DNA from: Deinobacterium chartae
GTDB lineage: Bacteria; Deinococcota; Deinococci; Deinococcales; Deinococcaceae
Assembly (NCBI RefSeq): GCF_014202645.1
Contig: NZ_JACHHG010000001.1
Span: 310,001 to 374,000, forward strand
DNA length: 64,000 nucleotides
Reading direction: 5' to 3'
This document shows, in pieces, positions 39,772 to 48,619 of the stretch. Below the pieces are notes generated by a model that saw only the letters and a program-made list of their open reading frames with translations, ran no database searches and had not been told where the DNA came from. A program made the translations under genes and the position numbers. Position 1 is the stretch's first letter. Each line of letters starts with the position of its first letter.

Positions 39772-40635
39772 CTATTCGCGGGTCGGAGGCACCGCCGCCT
39801 GCGGCTGCATCTGTTCTGTCTGAGCAAAGGCGTCCGGACGCGGCGGACCCAGGCGCGGTTCCTGGCCGTAGGCCTGGTGCGGGCGCAGTTCAAACTGCCC
39901 CTTGCCGTCGATCGAAGGTCCCTGGGTCCAACGGCCCTGCGGGGCATCCTCGAGGTTCTGGTCGCGGTGGGTGGAGATAAAGCTGTAGGCGACCTCGTTC
40001 ACCTCCTGTTCCTGCGGGAACGAGTTGGGGATCGGGTGCGCGGCCGGGCCGCCCAGTTCCTCGAGCACCGCCAGCCACTGGTTTTGGTGCATGGTGTCGC
40101 GGGCGATTAAGAAAGCCAGCATGTCACGCATGCCCGGATCGTCGGTCATGTTGTAGAGCCGGGTCGCGAGCAGCCGTCCGGTGGATTCGGCCATGACGTT
40201 GGCGTACATGTCGGCGGCCAGGTTCCCGCTGGCCACCACCCACGAACCGTTGAACGGCACACCGTTGGCATCGGCAGCCATGGCCGCCAGGCCGCTGGAC
40301 AGGTAGTGGCGCGGATCCATGCCGCCCAGCACCGCGTTCACCAGGGGGTTTTGCGCGGCCATCTCCTCCTGCAGGCGGCTGGGAGCTCCCTCGAGGTTGA
40401 GGGCCACGGCCGTGGCCAGCATCTCGATGTGTCCGATCTCCTCGGTGCCGGTCTCGAGCAGCATGTCACGGTACTTGACCGGGCCACGGTTACCCCAGGC
40501 CTGGAACAGGTACTGCAGGCACACCCGGATCTCGCCCTCGATGCCGCCGATGGCCTGCTGCAGCATCTTGGCAAAGACCGGATCAGGTTTTTCCACACGT
40601 ACGGTGTACTGAAGTCTGCGGTCATGATAAAACAC
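39772..40635 (-). CDS. Manganese (non-heme) catalase
   Basis: 287 residues. Dimanganese catalases split hydrogen peroxide without heme, in the cytoplasm. The ferritin-like bundle carries the metal ligands in IGGIEGEIRVCLQYLFQAWG, LETGTEEIGHIEMLATAV, VMAESTGRLLATRL and ARDTMHQNQW. The N-terminal strand MFYHDRRLQYTVRVEKPDPVF is typical. The long tail (RLGPPRPDAFAQTEQMQ) is low complexity. The GTG at 40635 has a GGGGTG ribosome site. It fits the manganese importer at 13-17 kb as part of a Mn-centred oxidative stress defence. Confidence 0.95.
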   Translation of the reverse strand: MFYHDRRLQYTVRVEKPDPVFAKMLQQAIGGIEGEIRVCLQYLFQAWGNRGPVKYRDMLLETGTEEIGHIEMLATAVALNLEGAPSRLQEEMAAQNPLVNAVLGGMDPRHYLSSGLAAMAADANGVPFNGSWVVASGNLAADMYANVMAESTGRLLATRLYNMTDDPGMRDMLAFLIARDTMHQNQWLAVLEELGGPAAHPIPNSFPQEQEVNEVAYSFISTHRDQNLEDAPQGRWTQGPSIDGKGQFELRPHQAYGQEPRLGPPRPDAFAQTEQMQPQAAVPPTRE

Positions 40636-40685
40636 AAAACACCCCGTTGCGGGCCGTCTGCGCCGGACTGCCCGATATCATGTAG

Positions 40686-40699
40686 GGAAGGGCCCTTCC
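40686..40699. promoter_or_regulatory. 14-bp palindrome upstream of Mn catalase
   Basis: GGAAGGGCCCTTCC, 50 bases upstream of the catalase start and 84 before the SDR stop. Possibly an operator; no known family match. Confidence 0.3.
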
Positions 40700-40782
40700 A
40701 CTCAGGCCCATCAGAACACGGGCGTCCTAAGCGGACGTGAGCCCCCGCTTCACACGGCTACGGCGCTCTCCTAACCCGAGTC

Positions 40783-41544
40783 CTAAACTGGCCTTCCCGC
40801 CATCATGAACGAGGCGGTCATGCCCCCGTCCACCGGCAGCACTGCCCCGGTCACGAACGAAGCCGCGTCCGAAGCCAAGAAAGCCACGACCTGCGCCACC
40901 TCGAGCGGCTCGCCCAGCCGCCGAAGGGCGTGCAGGTCCTCCCAGTCCCGGCGGGTGCGGTCGGGGTCACGGCTGCTCTCGATGGCCTGCAGAAGCGAGG
41001 CGGTCGCAATAGCCCCCGGGGCCACCGCGTTCACCCGAATGCCGCGCGGCGCCAGGTCCAGGGCCAGCGAACGGGTCAGATTGATCAGGCCGCCCTTGGA
41101 CGCGTTGTAGGCCACGTTGCCCTGCTCGGCGAACAGGCCCTGCACCGAGGCGATGTTCACGATCGCGCTTCCTGCGCGCATCGCTCGCGCAGCCCGTGCG
41201 GCCAGGTCCATCGGGGCCACCAGGTTGGTGGCCAGCACCCGCTCGAAGTCCGGCAGGTCCACCTCCAGGACCGAGCCCGGCGCGCTGTCGGCCGCGTTGT
41301 TGACCAACACATCGAGCCGGCCCCAGCGCTCCTGCGCCAGGGCCACCGCGCGCTCGCGCACCGTGGCGTCGCGCAGGTCTCCCTCGAGGGGCACGGCGTT
41401 CAGCGCCTTTGCGACCTCCCCCAGGGGGTCGCGGTCCAGCAGGACCAGCCGCGCGCCACGCGCGTAAAACAGTTCGGCGATGGCGCGACCGATTCCGGTC
41501 GCGGCCCCGGTGACGATCACGCTTTTTCCGTCAAAATCGCTCAT
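40783..41544 (-). CDS. Short-chain dehydrogenase/reductase (SDR)
   Basis: 253 residues of a classical [11 protein letters not shown] cofactor loop, VNNAADS, the Ser of NIASVQG and the YNASKGG catalytic pair, and the C-terminal [23 protein letters not shown]. Asp in LLDRDP after the second strand suggests NAD preference. TACAGT (41550-41555) ends 5 nt before ATG 41544: leaderless pattern. The substrate is unknown; the ending resembles FabG and glucose dehydrogenase relatives. Confidence 0.9.
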   Translation of the reverse strand: MSDFDGKSVIVTGAATGIGRAIAELFYARGARLVLLDRDPLGEVAKALNAVPLEGDLRDATVRERAVALAQERWGRLDVLVNNAADSAPGSVLEVDLPDFERVLATNLVAPMDLAARAARAMRAGSAIVNIASVQGLFAEQGNVAYNASKGGLINLTRSLALDLAPRGIRVNAVAPGAIATASLLQAIESSRDPDRTRRDWEDLHALRRLGEPLEVAQVVAFLASDAASFVTGAVLPVDGGMTASFMMAGRPV

Positions 41545-41603
41545 GCCGCACTGTAACCGCCGGGCTCACACGCTGCACGCCGCGCACGCCCTAGTATTTC
41601 TTC

Positions 41604-41834
41604 ATGGAAGTGAACTTCGCCAAGACCCTGCTGCAGGGCCGCCACTACACCGAACTGTCCGACGAGGAGATCCTGAGCGGTTCACGCAGCCTGCTCGAGG
41701 GCTGGATGTCGGGCGATCACGGTATGGAGCGTCCCAAGCTCTACGATCACTACGCGCTGCTGCTGGTGGCCTTAATACGGAAAAATGCCGAGCTGGAAGC
41801 GAGAATTGCGGACCTCGAGGGACGAGTTTCTTGA
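41604..41834 (+). CDS. Small coiled-coil protein, 76 aa
   Basis: Unrecognised. ATG 41604 lies 6 nt after TAGTAT (41592-41597). The N-terminal half is acidic-helical (TELSDEEILSGSRSLLEGWMSG). The C-terminal half is a heptad coiled coil (LYDHYALLLVALIRKNAELEARIADLEGRV), suggesting oligomerisation. No signal peptide. It is divergent from the SDR and about 75 bases before the small membrane gene. Confidence 0.7.
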   Translation: MEVNFAKTLLQGRHYTELSDEEILSGSRSLLEGWMSGDHGMERPKLYDHYALLLVALIRKNAELEARIADLEGRVS

Positions 41835-41910
41835 GGCGCCCCTCACCCGCGTCAGCTTCCGCTCAAGAAGCGCGCACCCCCGCTGCGGCCTGCGCGGTTA
41901 GAATGCTCTC

Positions 41911-42078
41911 ATGATTCGCGCGGCCCTGTCTCTGCTGCTCGGTGCCCTGCTGCTGCTGGCGTCGCTACAGGTCACCCTGTTGCTACTCAAGGTTTTTCTG
42001 CTGATCGCTGCGGCCGCACTGCTGCTCGGAGCTCTTCCGCGCGGATCACGCCGTACGACGAAGAGGAGAACCCCATGA
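41911..42078 (+). CDS. Small hydrophobic membrane protein, 55 aa, coupled to the TPR gene
   Basis: Too short for routine ORF lists. ATG 41911 lies 6 nt after TAGAAT (41899-41904), and its TGA (42076-42078) overlaps the next ATG as ATGA. The product is almost wholly hydrophobic for 43 residues (ALSLLLGALLLLASLQVTLL, then LLIAAAALLLGAL), probably one long or two short membrane helices, then a basic tail RGSRRTTKRRTP. It probably assists or anchors the exported TPR protein; that is inference. Confidence 0.7.
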   Translation: MIRAALSLLLGALLLLASLQVTLLLLKVFLLIAAAALLLGALPRGSRRTTKRRTP

Positions 42079-43184
42079 AGCAAGTCCTGATCGCCGTTAC
42101 CCTCAGCCTTGCCGCCCTCTCCCCCGCCGCACCCGCGCTCGCCCAGGCCACCACCAGCGTCCAGAGCGTTCAGAGCGAACGCGAAGCCGCCCTGAAGTCC
42201 GACCCGCCGGTGGTCGCCAATCCCCGCTGGAAGGCCCTGATCGCCTCGGCCGAAGCCCTGGTCCAGAGCAACCCGCAAAATGCCGCTGCGCTGCGGCTAC
42301 GCGCCCAGATCTACAACGACGTGAAGTGGTGGATCAAGGCCGAGGAGGCCTGGCGCGCCCTCGAGGCCAGCGGAGCCGAACTGACCGCCGCCGACCGCCG
42401 CGCCTACGCCACCGCCTTGCAGAACCTGGGGTACAGCGCCCTGACCCGCTCGAACCGCGACATCGAGGAGGCGCTGCGCTACTTCCGGGCGGCCTCGAGG
42501 ATCGACCCGTCGTTCGTGGAGGCACGCTACCAGGAAGCGCAGGTGCTGCTCGAGACGGGACGCACCGCCGAATCCCGCGCGGTGTGGCAGGCGATCTTGC
42601 AGCAGAACCCGAGCGATAAGCGCGCCCAATACTTTGTGGGCGTCACCGAACGCCTGGCCGATTACGGTCCGGACGCCGCCCGCAACTTTGCCCAGGGCTA
42701 CGCCGCCTACGAAGCGGGCGACAAACGCCGCGCGCAAACGCTGTTCAAGGCCTCCACCACCGCCTCGGCCAACTTTGTGGAAGGCTGGCGCTACTACGCC
42801 CGCACCTCGTTCGAACTCGGTGACATGGCCGGCGCCGTCGAAGGATACAGCAAGGTCGTAGGCCTCGAGGGCAACAACAACCAGAACGCCTACTGGCTCA
42901 AATACGCCCAGGAAGCGCAGCGTTACGGCCTCGAGGGCGTCAAGGCCTACCGCCAGGGCTACAGCCTCTACAGCGCGGGCGACAAGCGCGGCGCCGAAGC
43001 CGCGTTCGTTCGCGCCACCCAACTGAGCCCGCAGTACCAGCAGGCCTGGGCGTGGCTGGGCCGCACCCGCCTCGAGCTGGGGAACACTGCGGGCGCGGTA
43101 GCGGCTTACGAGCAGGCCGTGAAACTCGACCCGAACGACGCGGCGGCCGCGTACGCCCTGCGCCGCGCGCGGGCCGCACAGTAA
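42075..43184 (+). CDS. Exported tetratricopeptide-repeat protein
   Basis: 369 residues. A signal peptide, VLIAVTLSLAALSPAAPALAQA, is followed by TPR-type helix pairs along the whole length: AAALRLRAQIYNDVKWWIKAEEAWRAL, ALRYFRAASRIDPSFVEARYQEAQVLL, KRGAEAAFVRATQLSPQYQQAWAWLGRTRLEL and AGAVAAYEQAVKLDPNDAAAAYALRRARA. TPR proteins serve as assembly scaffolds, probably in the periplasm here. ATGA overlap with the upstream membrane peptide means coupled translation. A large hairpin follows. Confidence 0.9.
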   Translation: MKQVLIAVTLSLAALSPAAPALAQATTSVQSVQSEREAALKSDPPVVANPRWKALIASAEALVQSNPQNAAALRLRAQIYNDVKWWIKAEEAWRALEASGAELTAADRRAYATALQNLGYSALTRSNRDIEEALRYFRAASRIDPSFVEARYQEAQVLLETGRTAESRAVWQAILQQNPSDKRAQYFVGVTERLADYGPDAARNFAQGYAAYEAGDKRRAQTLFKASTTASANFVEGWRYYARTSFELGDMAGAVEGYSKVVGLEGNNNQNAYWLKYAQEAQRYGLEGVKAYRQGYSLYSAGDKRGAEAAFVRATQLSPQYQQAWAWLGRTRLELGNTAGAVAAYEQAVKLDPNDAAAAYALRRARAAQ

Positions 43185-43200
43185 CGCTTCGAGCACGCCG

Positions 43201-43235
43201 CGTGGCGCGCGAACCTCTGGGGTTCGCGCGCCACG
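43201..43235. terminator. Perfect 15-bp hairpin between convergent TPR and pilin operons
   Basis: Arms 43201-43215 and 43221-43235 with a 5-base loop and no T-run. It is another of the window's GC-rich stems between convergent genes. Confidence 0.65.
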
Positions 43236-43246
43236 CCTTCTACCCG

Positions 43247-44050
43247 TCAGCGCAGCAGGGTGTTGCGGACAAAAATGTCCTGTTCCAGGGCGCCCTGGCG
43301 GGGTACCCGGGCGGTCTGTGCGCCCAGGCTGCGCTCTCCGCTCAGCCAGCTGTGCACCCGGAACACCCAGGTGTTGGGGTTGCCATCGGGCTGCAAGGCC
43401 GGATTGCCCTCATCGTCCGGGCGATGCTCGCCTTCGGTCAAGAACAGCCGGGGGTATCCGGGCGCTCCCACCGGGCTCAGGTACTCGGCCAGCATGCGAC
43501 CCTGCTGCCCGGTCGGAACCGGTGGAAGCGGCGCGCCACGCTCGTAGCCCGGGGGGGAGTCGTAGGCCGCACGGTACTCCATCAGCACCCAACTGCCCTG
43601 GTTGAGCGGGTCATCCACCGGGCGCAGCAGCGGAGCCGCCTTCATCAGGGCGCTGCGCTTGACCGGGTAGTAGGCGTAGAACATGAAACACCCCGAGGTG
43701 TTGCCGCCACCGCACGGCTGCGCGCGGTTCTCGGGCGGCAGGATCATGGCCAGCATCAGCCCGTCGGAGATCTTCCAGACGTAACCGTCGGTCAGGGGGT
43801 TACGGGTGGTGTAGCCCGAGTTGCTCAGCGTCAGCTCGGCGAATTCGGGGTAAACGAAAGCGGCCTGCCGCGCGCGCGCCGCAATGATGGCCTGCGCGGT
43901 CTGCAGTTCGGACAGCACCTCGGCCCGCGCACGCGCGGCAAACGAAAGGTCCGTGGAACTGGCGAAGTAGCGCCCCGCAGCCACCAGCAAAATTCCCAGA
44001 ACGCCCAGCGCAACCAACAGTTCAACCAGCGTAACTCCAGCGCGTTTCAT
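43247..44050 (-). CDS. Type IV prepilin-like protein (last gene of pilin operon)
   Basis: 267 residues. The class III signal MKRAGVTLVELLVALGVLGIL places cleavage after Gly5, but the residue after it is Val rather than Phe, with Glu at mature position 5. The soluble head contains PCGGGNTSGCF, likely a disulfide loop. Start ATG 44050 overlaps the previous stop as ATGA; the longer frame to 44302 is overlap. It matches the large minor pilins of the PilW/PilA3 kind that cap type IV or competence pili. Confidence 0.85.
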   Translation of the reverse strand: MKRAGVTLVELLVALGVLGILLVAAGRYFASSTDLSFAARARAEVLSELQTAQAIIAARARQAAFVYPEFAELTLSNSGYTTRNPLTDGYVWKISDGLMLAMILPPENRAQPCGGGNTSGCFMFYAYYPVKRSALMKAAPLLRPVDDPLNQGSWVLMEYRAAYDSPPGYERGAPLPPVPTGQQGRMLAEYLSPVGAPGYPRLFLTEGEHRPDDEGNPALQPDGNPNTWVFRVHSWLSGERSLGAQTARVPRQGALEQDIFVRNTLLR

Positions 44051-44484
44051 TCGGTCCCCCGCGCGACTTCCAGCACCAAAGACGCCTGCGGCTCGCCGGG
44101 AACCACCAGGGTCACCCGCTTGAGCGGTCGGAATTCGGCATCCACCTTCTCGTCCGCTCCCGGGCAGCCCAGCACGAGCCCACCCGATTCTTTCACGGCC
44201 AGATCCCAACCCAGGGCTTCCACCTTGACCTCGAGGCCCTCGAGGTTCTGCGCGGTCACGCCCTGCAGGCACTGGGCGTCGTAACGGCGCGCGTCGCGCC
44301 ACTGTCCCCGCACCTGCTCGGCCACGGCCAGCACCCTGGAGGTATCCCGAATCTGAATGCCCGAGGCGCGGTTCATGCGGAAGGCCAGTACCAGCGTTCC
44401 GGTCACGCTGACCACCAGCAGCGCAAGCAAGGTGAGCGCGATCAACAGTTCGACCAGCGTCAGTCCGCTCTGGCGCCTGTTCAT
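44047..44484 (-). CDS. Type IV prepilin-like minor pilin
   Basis: 145 residues. Leader MNRRQSG, then LTLVELLIALTLLALLVVSVTG with Glu5 of the mature protein, the mark used for assembly. The head has a Cys pair (YDAQCLQG, LVLGCPGADEK). ATGA overlaps on both sides couple it to its neighbours. PilV/PilA2-like by position and size. Confidence 0.88.
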   Translation of the reverse strand: MNRRQSGLTLVELLIALTLLALLVVSVTGTLVLAFRMNRASGIQIRDTSRVLAVAEQVRGQWRDARRYDAQCLQGVTAQNLEGLEVKVEALGWDLAVKESGGLVLGCPGADEKVDAEFRPLKRVTLVVPGEPQASLVLEVARGTE

Positions 44485-44963
44485 TTCGCGATCACCTTGT
44501 CCACCATGACCTTGCCGGTCACCCCGGTCACCCGAACGCTTCCGAGCAGATGCGGCGCCCCCGGATGCCGCAGCACGAGGCGGTGCGCCTGGACTCCGGA
44601 CAGCTCACCGAACGGCGGAGTGTACTCGATCTCGAGGGGCTGCGACGCCTCGAGGCGAATTCCGGCAGGCAGCCGGCGCTCGGTGGCTTCCTCACCGGCC
44701 AGCCCGAAGCGGTACGCCTGCCCCTGGGTTTGCGGCTTCTGGTCCTTGCTGCCGATCGCGAAGGTGGCGATGCGGTTGTAGCGCTGCGCCTTGCCGCGCA
44801 ACTGCTGCAGGTCAGCGGCGACCTGCTGGGCCGCCTGCCGCAGTTCCCCGCGCCGGATACCCTCGATGGCGGCCAGGCCCGTCCAGGTGGCAAGAATGCC
44901 CACGATGACCACCCACACCAGCAGTTCGATCAGGGTGAGGCCCTGCGCCGCGAAGCGTTTCAC
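44481..44963 (-). CDS. Type IV prepilin-like minor pilin (GspH/FimT type)
   Basis: 160 residues. Leader MKRFAAQG, then LTLIELLVWVVIVGILATWTGLA with the mature Glu5. QQVAADLQQLRGKAQRYNRIATFAIG is the GspH/FimT pattern of initiating minor pilins. The start is the GTG at 44963, overlapping the ComZ-like stop as GTGA. Processed by a prepilin peptidase (PilD) encoded elsewhere. Confidence 0.88.
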   Translation of the reverse strand: MKRFAAQGLTLIELLVWVVIVGILATWTGLAAIEGIRRGELRQAAQQVAADLQQLRGKAQRYNRIATFAIGSKDQKPQTQGQAYRFGLAGEEATERRLPAGIRLEASQPLEIEYTPPFGELSGVQAHRLVLRHPGAPHLLGSVRVTGVTGKVMVDKVIAK

Positions 44964-46990
44964 GGTCCCACCTGCTTCCAGTCCCCACCGGGAGTGAGGC
45001 GCGGCCGGGAGTAGGCGATGTAGGTGGTGTTCTGGAAATCCAGCGTGCCGTAAAACTTCAGCCCGGCATCCCAGTTTTTCTGGGTGGGAAAGTGGGGCGG
45101 CATGTCACCCAGCGCCAGGCGGGGATCGTGGATAAAGTCGCGCCTGTAGCCAAAGTTACCGCCGCCGATGGCCCCGTAGGTGTTTTCGATCAGTGCCCCC
45201 AGCAGGGTCAGTTGGCCTTTGTCCGGAGTTGGAAAAGACCCGTGAGGAACCCGCAGCTCTCCCCTCGAGGCCATGATGGCCGCGTGCAGTTGCAGGTTGG
45301 ACGGCGCGTTGTTCGGTGCGGGCAGGCTGGTCTTGTTGTTGGCGATCAGCACATCCCCGGTGTGACTGTAAATGCCGAGCATGTTGGCCGCCTCGAGGTT
45401 GGGGCAGTTCGCAGGAGTTACGCTGCCGTCGCCGTTGCGTACGTTGCCGGAGGTGCAAGGCGGCGTGGCGTACTTGAGGTCACGGGTGATGGTCACGTCC
45501 CCGACGACCGAGACCGTCAGGCGCGCGTGCGCTGCCAAGGCGGCCGGGGCCGAGTCCTTGTTGGCCCACGGGTTGCGCTCGGGCCCGCGCAGGTTGTCCA
45601 GCTTGCCGGTCACGTGGATAACCCCGTTAAAGGGGGTGCGCGGCCCGCCCTCGTACACCTTCCACGCCCCTTCCGGGCTGTCCGGGTCCTTGGTCAGCGG
45701 CTTCCAGGTCTTGCCCTCGAGGCGGGACAGGTAGCCCAGCGAATCCAGGCGGTACTCGATGCCATCCAGGGTGATGAACTGGTCCTTGCCGTCTTGGGAC
45801 AGGTACAGGTCCGACACGTCACCCTCGACGAACAGGCCGCCCTCGAGGGCCCGGTTTTTCTGGTCTGCCTGATGGTCCGGAAGCGGCAGGAACGGCGCGT
45901 CCCAGCGCATCGCTCCCCCTGTGGGGGCCACCTTGCTTTTTCCACCGAGGTCAAACACCGGGTAGTAGTGGACGGGTTTCATGCTCTGCATGGAAATGTG
46001 GTTGGGCGGGTCATACGCGCCCTGCAGGTAGGTCCCGGTGCATTGGGTTCCGTCGGCGTTGACCTGGGTGCACCCGGCCGAGCTGAAGCCTCCGCCGAAC
46101 CAGGGTTCCAGGCTGCCGCCGTTGTCCGAATCCACAAAGTTGGCCACGTCATTGGTGCGGACCGGACCGTTGGACATGAACGAATCGTAGAAATTCGTCT
46201 TGGTATTCGTTCCTTCTCCGGTCAGGCGGTTCACGAACAGCGCGTACCTGGTCAACGCGTCGCGCGACAGGCGCAGGCGGAAGTGGCTGTTCGGATTGGG
46301 CTCTGTGTCGAACAGCATGCGCCTCGAGGCCCTGACCTCGCCGCCTGCCTTGAGTTGGCCCTCGCCGGGCAGTCTCTCTACCCGGAACACCAGTTCGTAG
46401 TTGCCGTAACCGTCGTGCAGCACCTCGAGGGGACGCAGGCGGGGACGGGTGGTGTAGCTCAGGCTGCCCTGCCCGAACACGAAGCTCTGCCCGATGGGTT
46501 GAGCACTCCCGGAAAACAGGTGGATCCAGTACTGAGGGCCTGCGGGCACGCCGTACTCCTCGAGGACTTCTGTTGGGATGACCTGGGTGAACAGTTCGAC
46601 CTGCGCGGGCTGTTTGAACGCTTCGCCGGTCACCTTGCAGGCCTGCTTCTCGACGCCCACCTGTGCGGGGTGCAGTTTGTTCACCCCGCACATCTGACGA
46701 ACCCACTTTTCCAGGTCGGCCTTGGTCAGGCTGTGCCATTTGGGCGATTCCAGCCCGTGTTGCAGCCCCTCGATCAGCAGTCGCTCGGCGCGGGAGAGCT
46801 CGAACAGGCCACGCTGAATGCCGGATTCGGCGGCGTACTGGGCGATCTGTGTGGCGTTGCTGTCGGCGGTCAGGCCCCGCGCTGCGCCGGCCAGCCACAG
46901 CGAACCGGTAACCAGTGCCAGGGTCAGCAGCGAGACGGTGAGCACGGTGACCAGCGCCATGCCCCGCTGTCTGCGTTCAGGCGTTCGCAT
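44960..46990 (-). CDS. ComZ/PilX-like large minor pilin component
   Basis: 676 residues. The N-terminus RRQRGMALVTVLTVSLLTLALVTGSLWLAGAARG is the PilX N-terminal helix, with Gly-Met cleavage and no Glu5. A periplasmic domain of more than 600 residues follows, including RASRRMLFDTEPNPNSHFRLRLSRDALTRYALFVN and FGGGFSSAGCTQVNADGTQC. A Thermus counterpart, ComZ, is a pilus-associated DNA receptor encoded with pilA1-3, and this cluster has the same set in a different order. Probably part of the competence pilus tip. GAAGGAGGGG precedes ATG 46990. The in-frame upstream extension covers a hairpin and is unlikely to be translated. Confidence 0.82.
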   Translation of the reverse strand: MRTPERRQRGMALVTVLTVSLLTLALVTGSLWLAGAARGLTADSNATQIAQYAAESGIQRGLFELSRAERLLIEGLQHGLESPKWHSLTKADLEKWVRQMCGVNKLHPAQVGVEKQACKVTGEAFKQPAQVELFTQVIPTEVLEEYGVPAGPQYWIHLFSGSAQPIGQSFVFGQGSLSYTTRPRLRPLEVLHDGYGNYELVFRVERLPGEGQLKAGGEVRASRRMLFDTEPNPNSHFRLRLSRDALTRYALFVNRLTGEGTNTKTNFYDSFMSNGPVRTNDVANFVDSDNGGSLEPWFGGGFSSAGCTQVNADGTQCTGTYLQGAYDPPNHISMQSMKPVHYYPVFDLGGKSKVAPTGGAMRWDAPFLPLPDHQADQKNRALEGGLFVEGDVSDLYLSQDGKDQFITLDGIEYRLDSLGYLSRLEGKTWKPLTKDPDSPEGAWKVYEGGPRTPFNGVIHVTGKLDNLRGPERNPWANKDSAPAALAAHARLTVSVVGDVTITRDLKYATPPCTSGNVRNGDGSVTPANCPNLEAANMLGIYSHTGDVLIANNKTSLPAPNNAPSNLQLHAAIMASRGELRVPHGSFPTPDKGQLTLLGALIENTYGAIGGGNFGYRRDFIHDPRLALGDMPPHFPTQKNWDAGLKFYGTLDFQNTTYIAYSRPRLTPGGDWKQVGP

Positions 46991-47009
46991 TCTCCCCTCC
47001 TTCTGCGGG

Positions 47010-47054
47010 CCGGTGGGTTGATCATGGCCCTCTGGAGCATGGTCAACCCACCGG
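47010..47054 (-). promoter_or_regulatory. 16-bp inverted repeat in the pilin operon leader
   Basis: Arms 47010-47025 and 47039-47054 match with one mismatch, around a 13-base loop. It ends about 10 bases before the operon's ribosome site, so it can be a DNA operator or an RNA stem that controls access to the site. The rest of the 300-base gap up to the topoisomerase gene shows only a short C6/G6 stem near 47200. Confidence 0.6.
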
Positions 47055-47293
47055 TCTGAACGCACAATGAACGCCGAAACGTCTGCGCGGGGCTCAAAGC
47101 GCAAGATCAAATTCAACCGGAATCCCTTAAAATCCGCTGCTGCTTGCGGCAAAGCGCTCCGTATTCTTGTCTTTGGAAATTTTTTGGTCGGCCACCACTC
47201 CCCCCATCGGGGGGAATGCGCCCATCCCTTAAGCCGCGCTCAGGAAGCGCTGAACCGACCCCAGGGGTCAGCGGGGTAAGGTAAGGCCCCGAG

Positions 47294-48355
47294 GTGACGA
47301 TGACCACCCCAGAAGACACCCTGCGCGGAACGCAGGCACTGCAGGAGGAGTACTACCGCCGCGAAGGACACACGCCGGAGACCTTCCGGTACTTTTACCC
47401 GGACGGCAGCGAGCTGACCGACCTCGAGCAGATCGCACGCCTGAACCGGCTGGCGGTTCCCCCCGCCTACCGGGACGTATACCTCTCCCCGGACCCGGAC
47501 GCCGAACTGCAGGCTTTCGGGCGCGACGCGGCCGGGCGGCTGCAGTACCGCTACCACCCGGATTTCCTCGAGGCCTCGGCCTTCCGCAAGTGGGAGCGGC
47601 TGCTGCGGTTCTCGCGCCAGCTGCCGCAGCTGCGGCAGAACACGCTGGTGGACCTGCGGCGCAGCGGCCTGCCGCCGCGCAAGGTGATGGCGCTGATGAC
47701 CCGCCTGCTGTACGTGGCGCGTTTCCGGGTGGGGTCCGACGCTTACGTGCGCGCGCACAAGACCTACGGCCTGACCACGCTGCGCAAGCGCCACGTGCGG
47801 GTGGACGGCAACACGGTGGAGTTCCGTTTTCGCGGCAAGCACGGAATTTTGCAGCACAAGCTGACCACCGACCGCACGCTGGCCAGCAACATCGAGCGTC
47901 TGCTGGAACTGCGCGGCGTGTGGCTGTTTCAGGGCCTCGAGGAGAACGGCAGCATCTGCCGGGTGCGTTCGCACGACCTCAACGCTTACCTGCGCGAGGT
48001 GATGGGCCCGTTTACCGCCAAGGACTTTCGTACCTGGGGCGGCACGCTGCTCGCCGCCGAATTCCTGGCCGAGGTAGGCCCAGCGGCCAGCGAGCGCGAG
48101 GCCAAAAAGCACCTGAGTGCCTGCGTGCGCTGCGTGGCCGAGGACCTGGGCAACACTCCGGCGGTGGTGCGGGCGCACTACGTCAGCCCGTACATCTTCG
48201 ACCAGTACCTGCGCGGCAAGGTCCTCGACGATTTCGAGCCGCGCACCAGCCGTGCCATCGGGGCGCTCGAGGGTCTGAGCCGTTCGGAGCAGGCCCTGGC
48301 CCGCCTGCTCGAGGCCTCGATCCGTGAGGAGCGCCGCAAACGCCGCAAGAGCTGA
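47294..48355 (+). CDS. DNA topoisomerase IB (poxvirus/eukaryote-like)
   Basis: About 353 residues. It nicks one DNA strand and relaxes supercoils through a 3'-phosphotyrosine link. Active-site elements: Arg in YVARFRVGSDAYVR, Lys in LRKRHVRVDGNTVEFRFRGKHG, the second Arg/His region ICRVRSHDLNAYLRE with TAKDFRTWGGTLLAA, and the nucleophile Tyr in NTPAVVRAHYVSPYIFDQY. Such enzymes are scarce in bacteria but known in Deinococcus radiodurans. The GTG at 47294 and an ATG at 47300 are both possible; GAGG lies just upstream. It is divergent from the competence pilin operon. Confidence 0.95.
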   Translation: MTMTTPEDTLRGTQALQEEYYRREGHTPETFRYFYPDGSELTDLEQIARLNRLAVPPAYRDVYLSPDPDAELQAFGRDAAGRLQYRYHPDFLEASAFRKWERLLRFSRQLPQLRQNTLVDLRRSGLPPRKVMALMTRLLYVARFRVGSDAYVRAHKTYGLTTLRKRHVRVDGNTVEFRFRGKHGILQHKLTTDRTLASNIERLLELRGVWLFQGLEENGSICRVRSHDLNAYLREVMGPFTAKDFRTWGGTLLAAEFLAEVGPAASEREAKKHLSACVRCVAEDLGNTPAVVRAHYVSPYIFDQYLRGKVLDDFEPRTSRAIGALEGLSRSEQALARLLEASIREERRKRRKS

Positions 48356-48371
48356 GCGCGTATGCTGCGGC

Positions 48372-48608
48372 ATGGAGCGCAACTACGTTCATGCCGCGCA
48401 GTACCGCAGCGAGCCCGAAGACGGCCCGCCGCATAACGGTTCGTTGCCCGAAGCCGACCTCGAGGAGCAGCCCAGCCGGCCCGACACGGTCAAGATCTTG
48501 CTGGCTTTGGTGCTGCTGCTGGCCATGACCTACACGGTGCTGCTGGGTCTGATGCCGCCCGAAGCGGTCACCCCGGCCCCGCCCCCGCCCAGCGGACCGC
48601 TGGGCTGA
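48372..48608 (+). CDS. Single-pass membrane protein, 78 aa
   Basis: ATG 48372 lies 5 nt after TATGCT (48361-48366). An acidic N-terminal half (SEPEDGPPHNGSLPEADLEEQ) is followed by one membrane helix (ILLALVLLLAMTYTVLLGL) and a proline-rich tail. Function unknown. It follows the topoisomerase by 16 bases but has its own promoter-like box. Confidence 0.7.
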   Translation: MERNYVHAAQYRSEPEDGPPHNGSLPEADLEEQPSRPDTVKILLALVLLLAMTYTVLLGLMPPEAVTPAPPPPSGPLG

Positions 48609-48619
48609 GGGCTCACGGC

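Noticed and set aside
46991-47152. N-terminal extension of the ComZ-like gene
   Set aside because: In frame but runs through the inverted repeat and lacks a ribosome site, whereas ATG 46990 has a strong one and starts the pilin-like helix.
47195-47218. C6/G6 stem in the pilin-topoisomerase gap as a terminator
   Set aside because: It lies between divergent genes, with no transcript that would need to end there.
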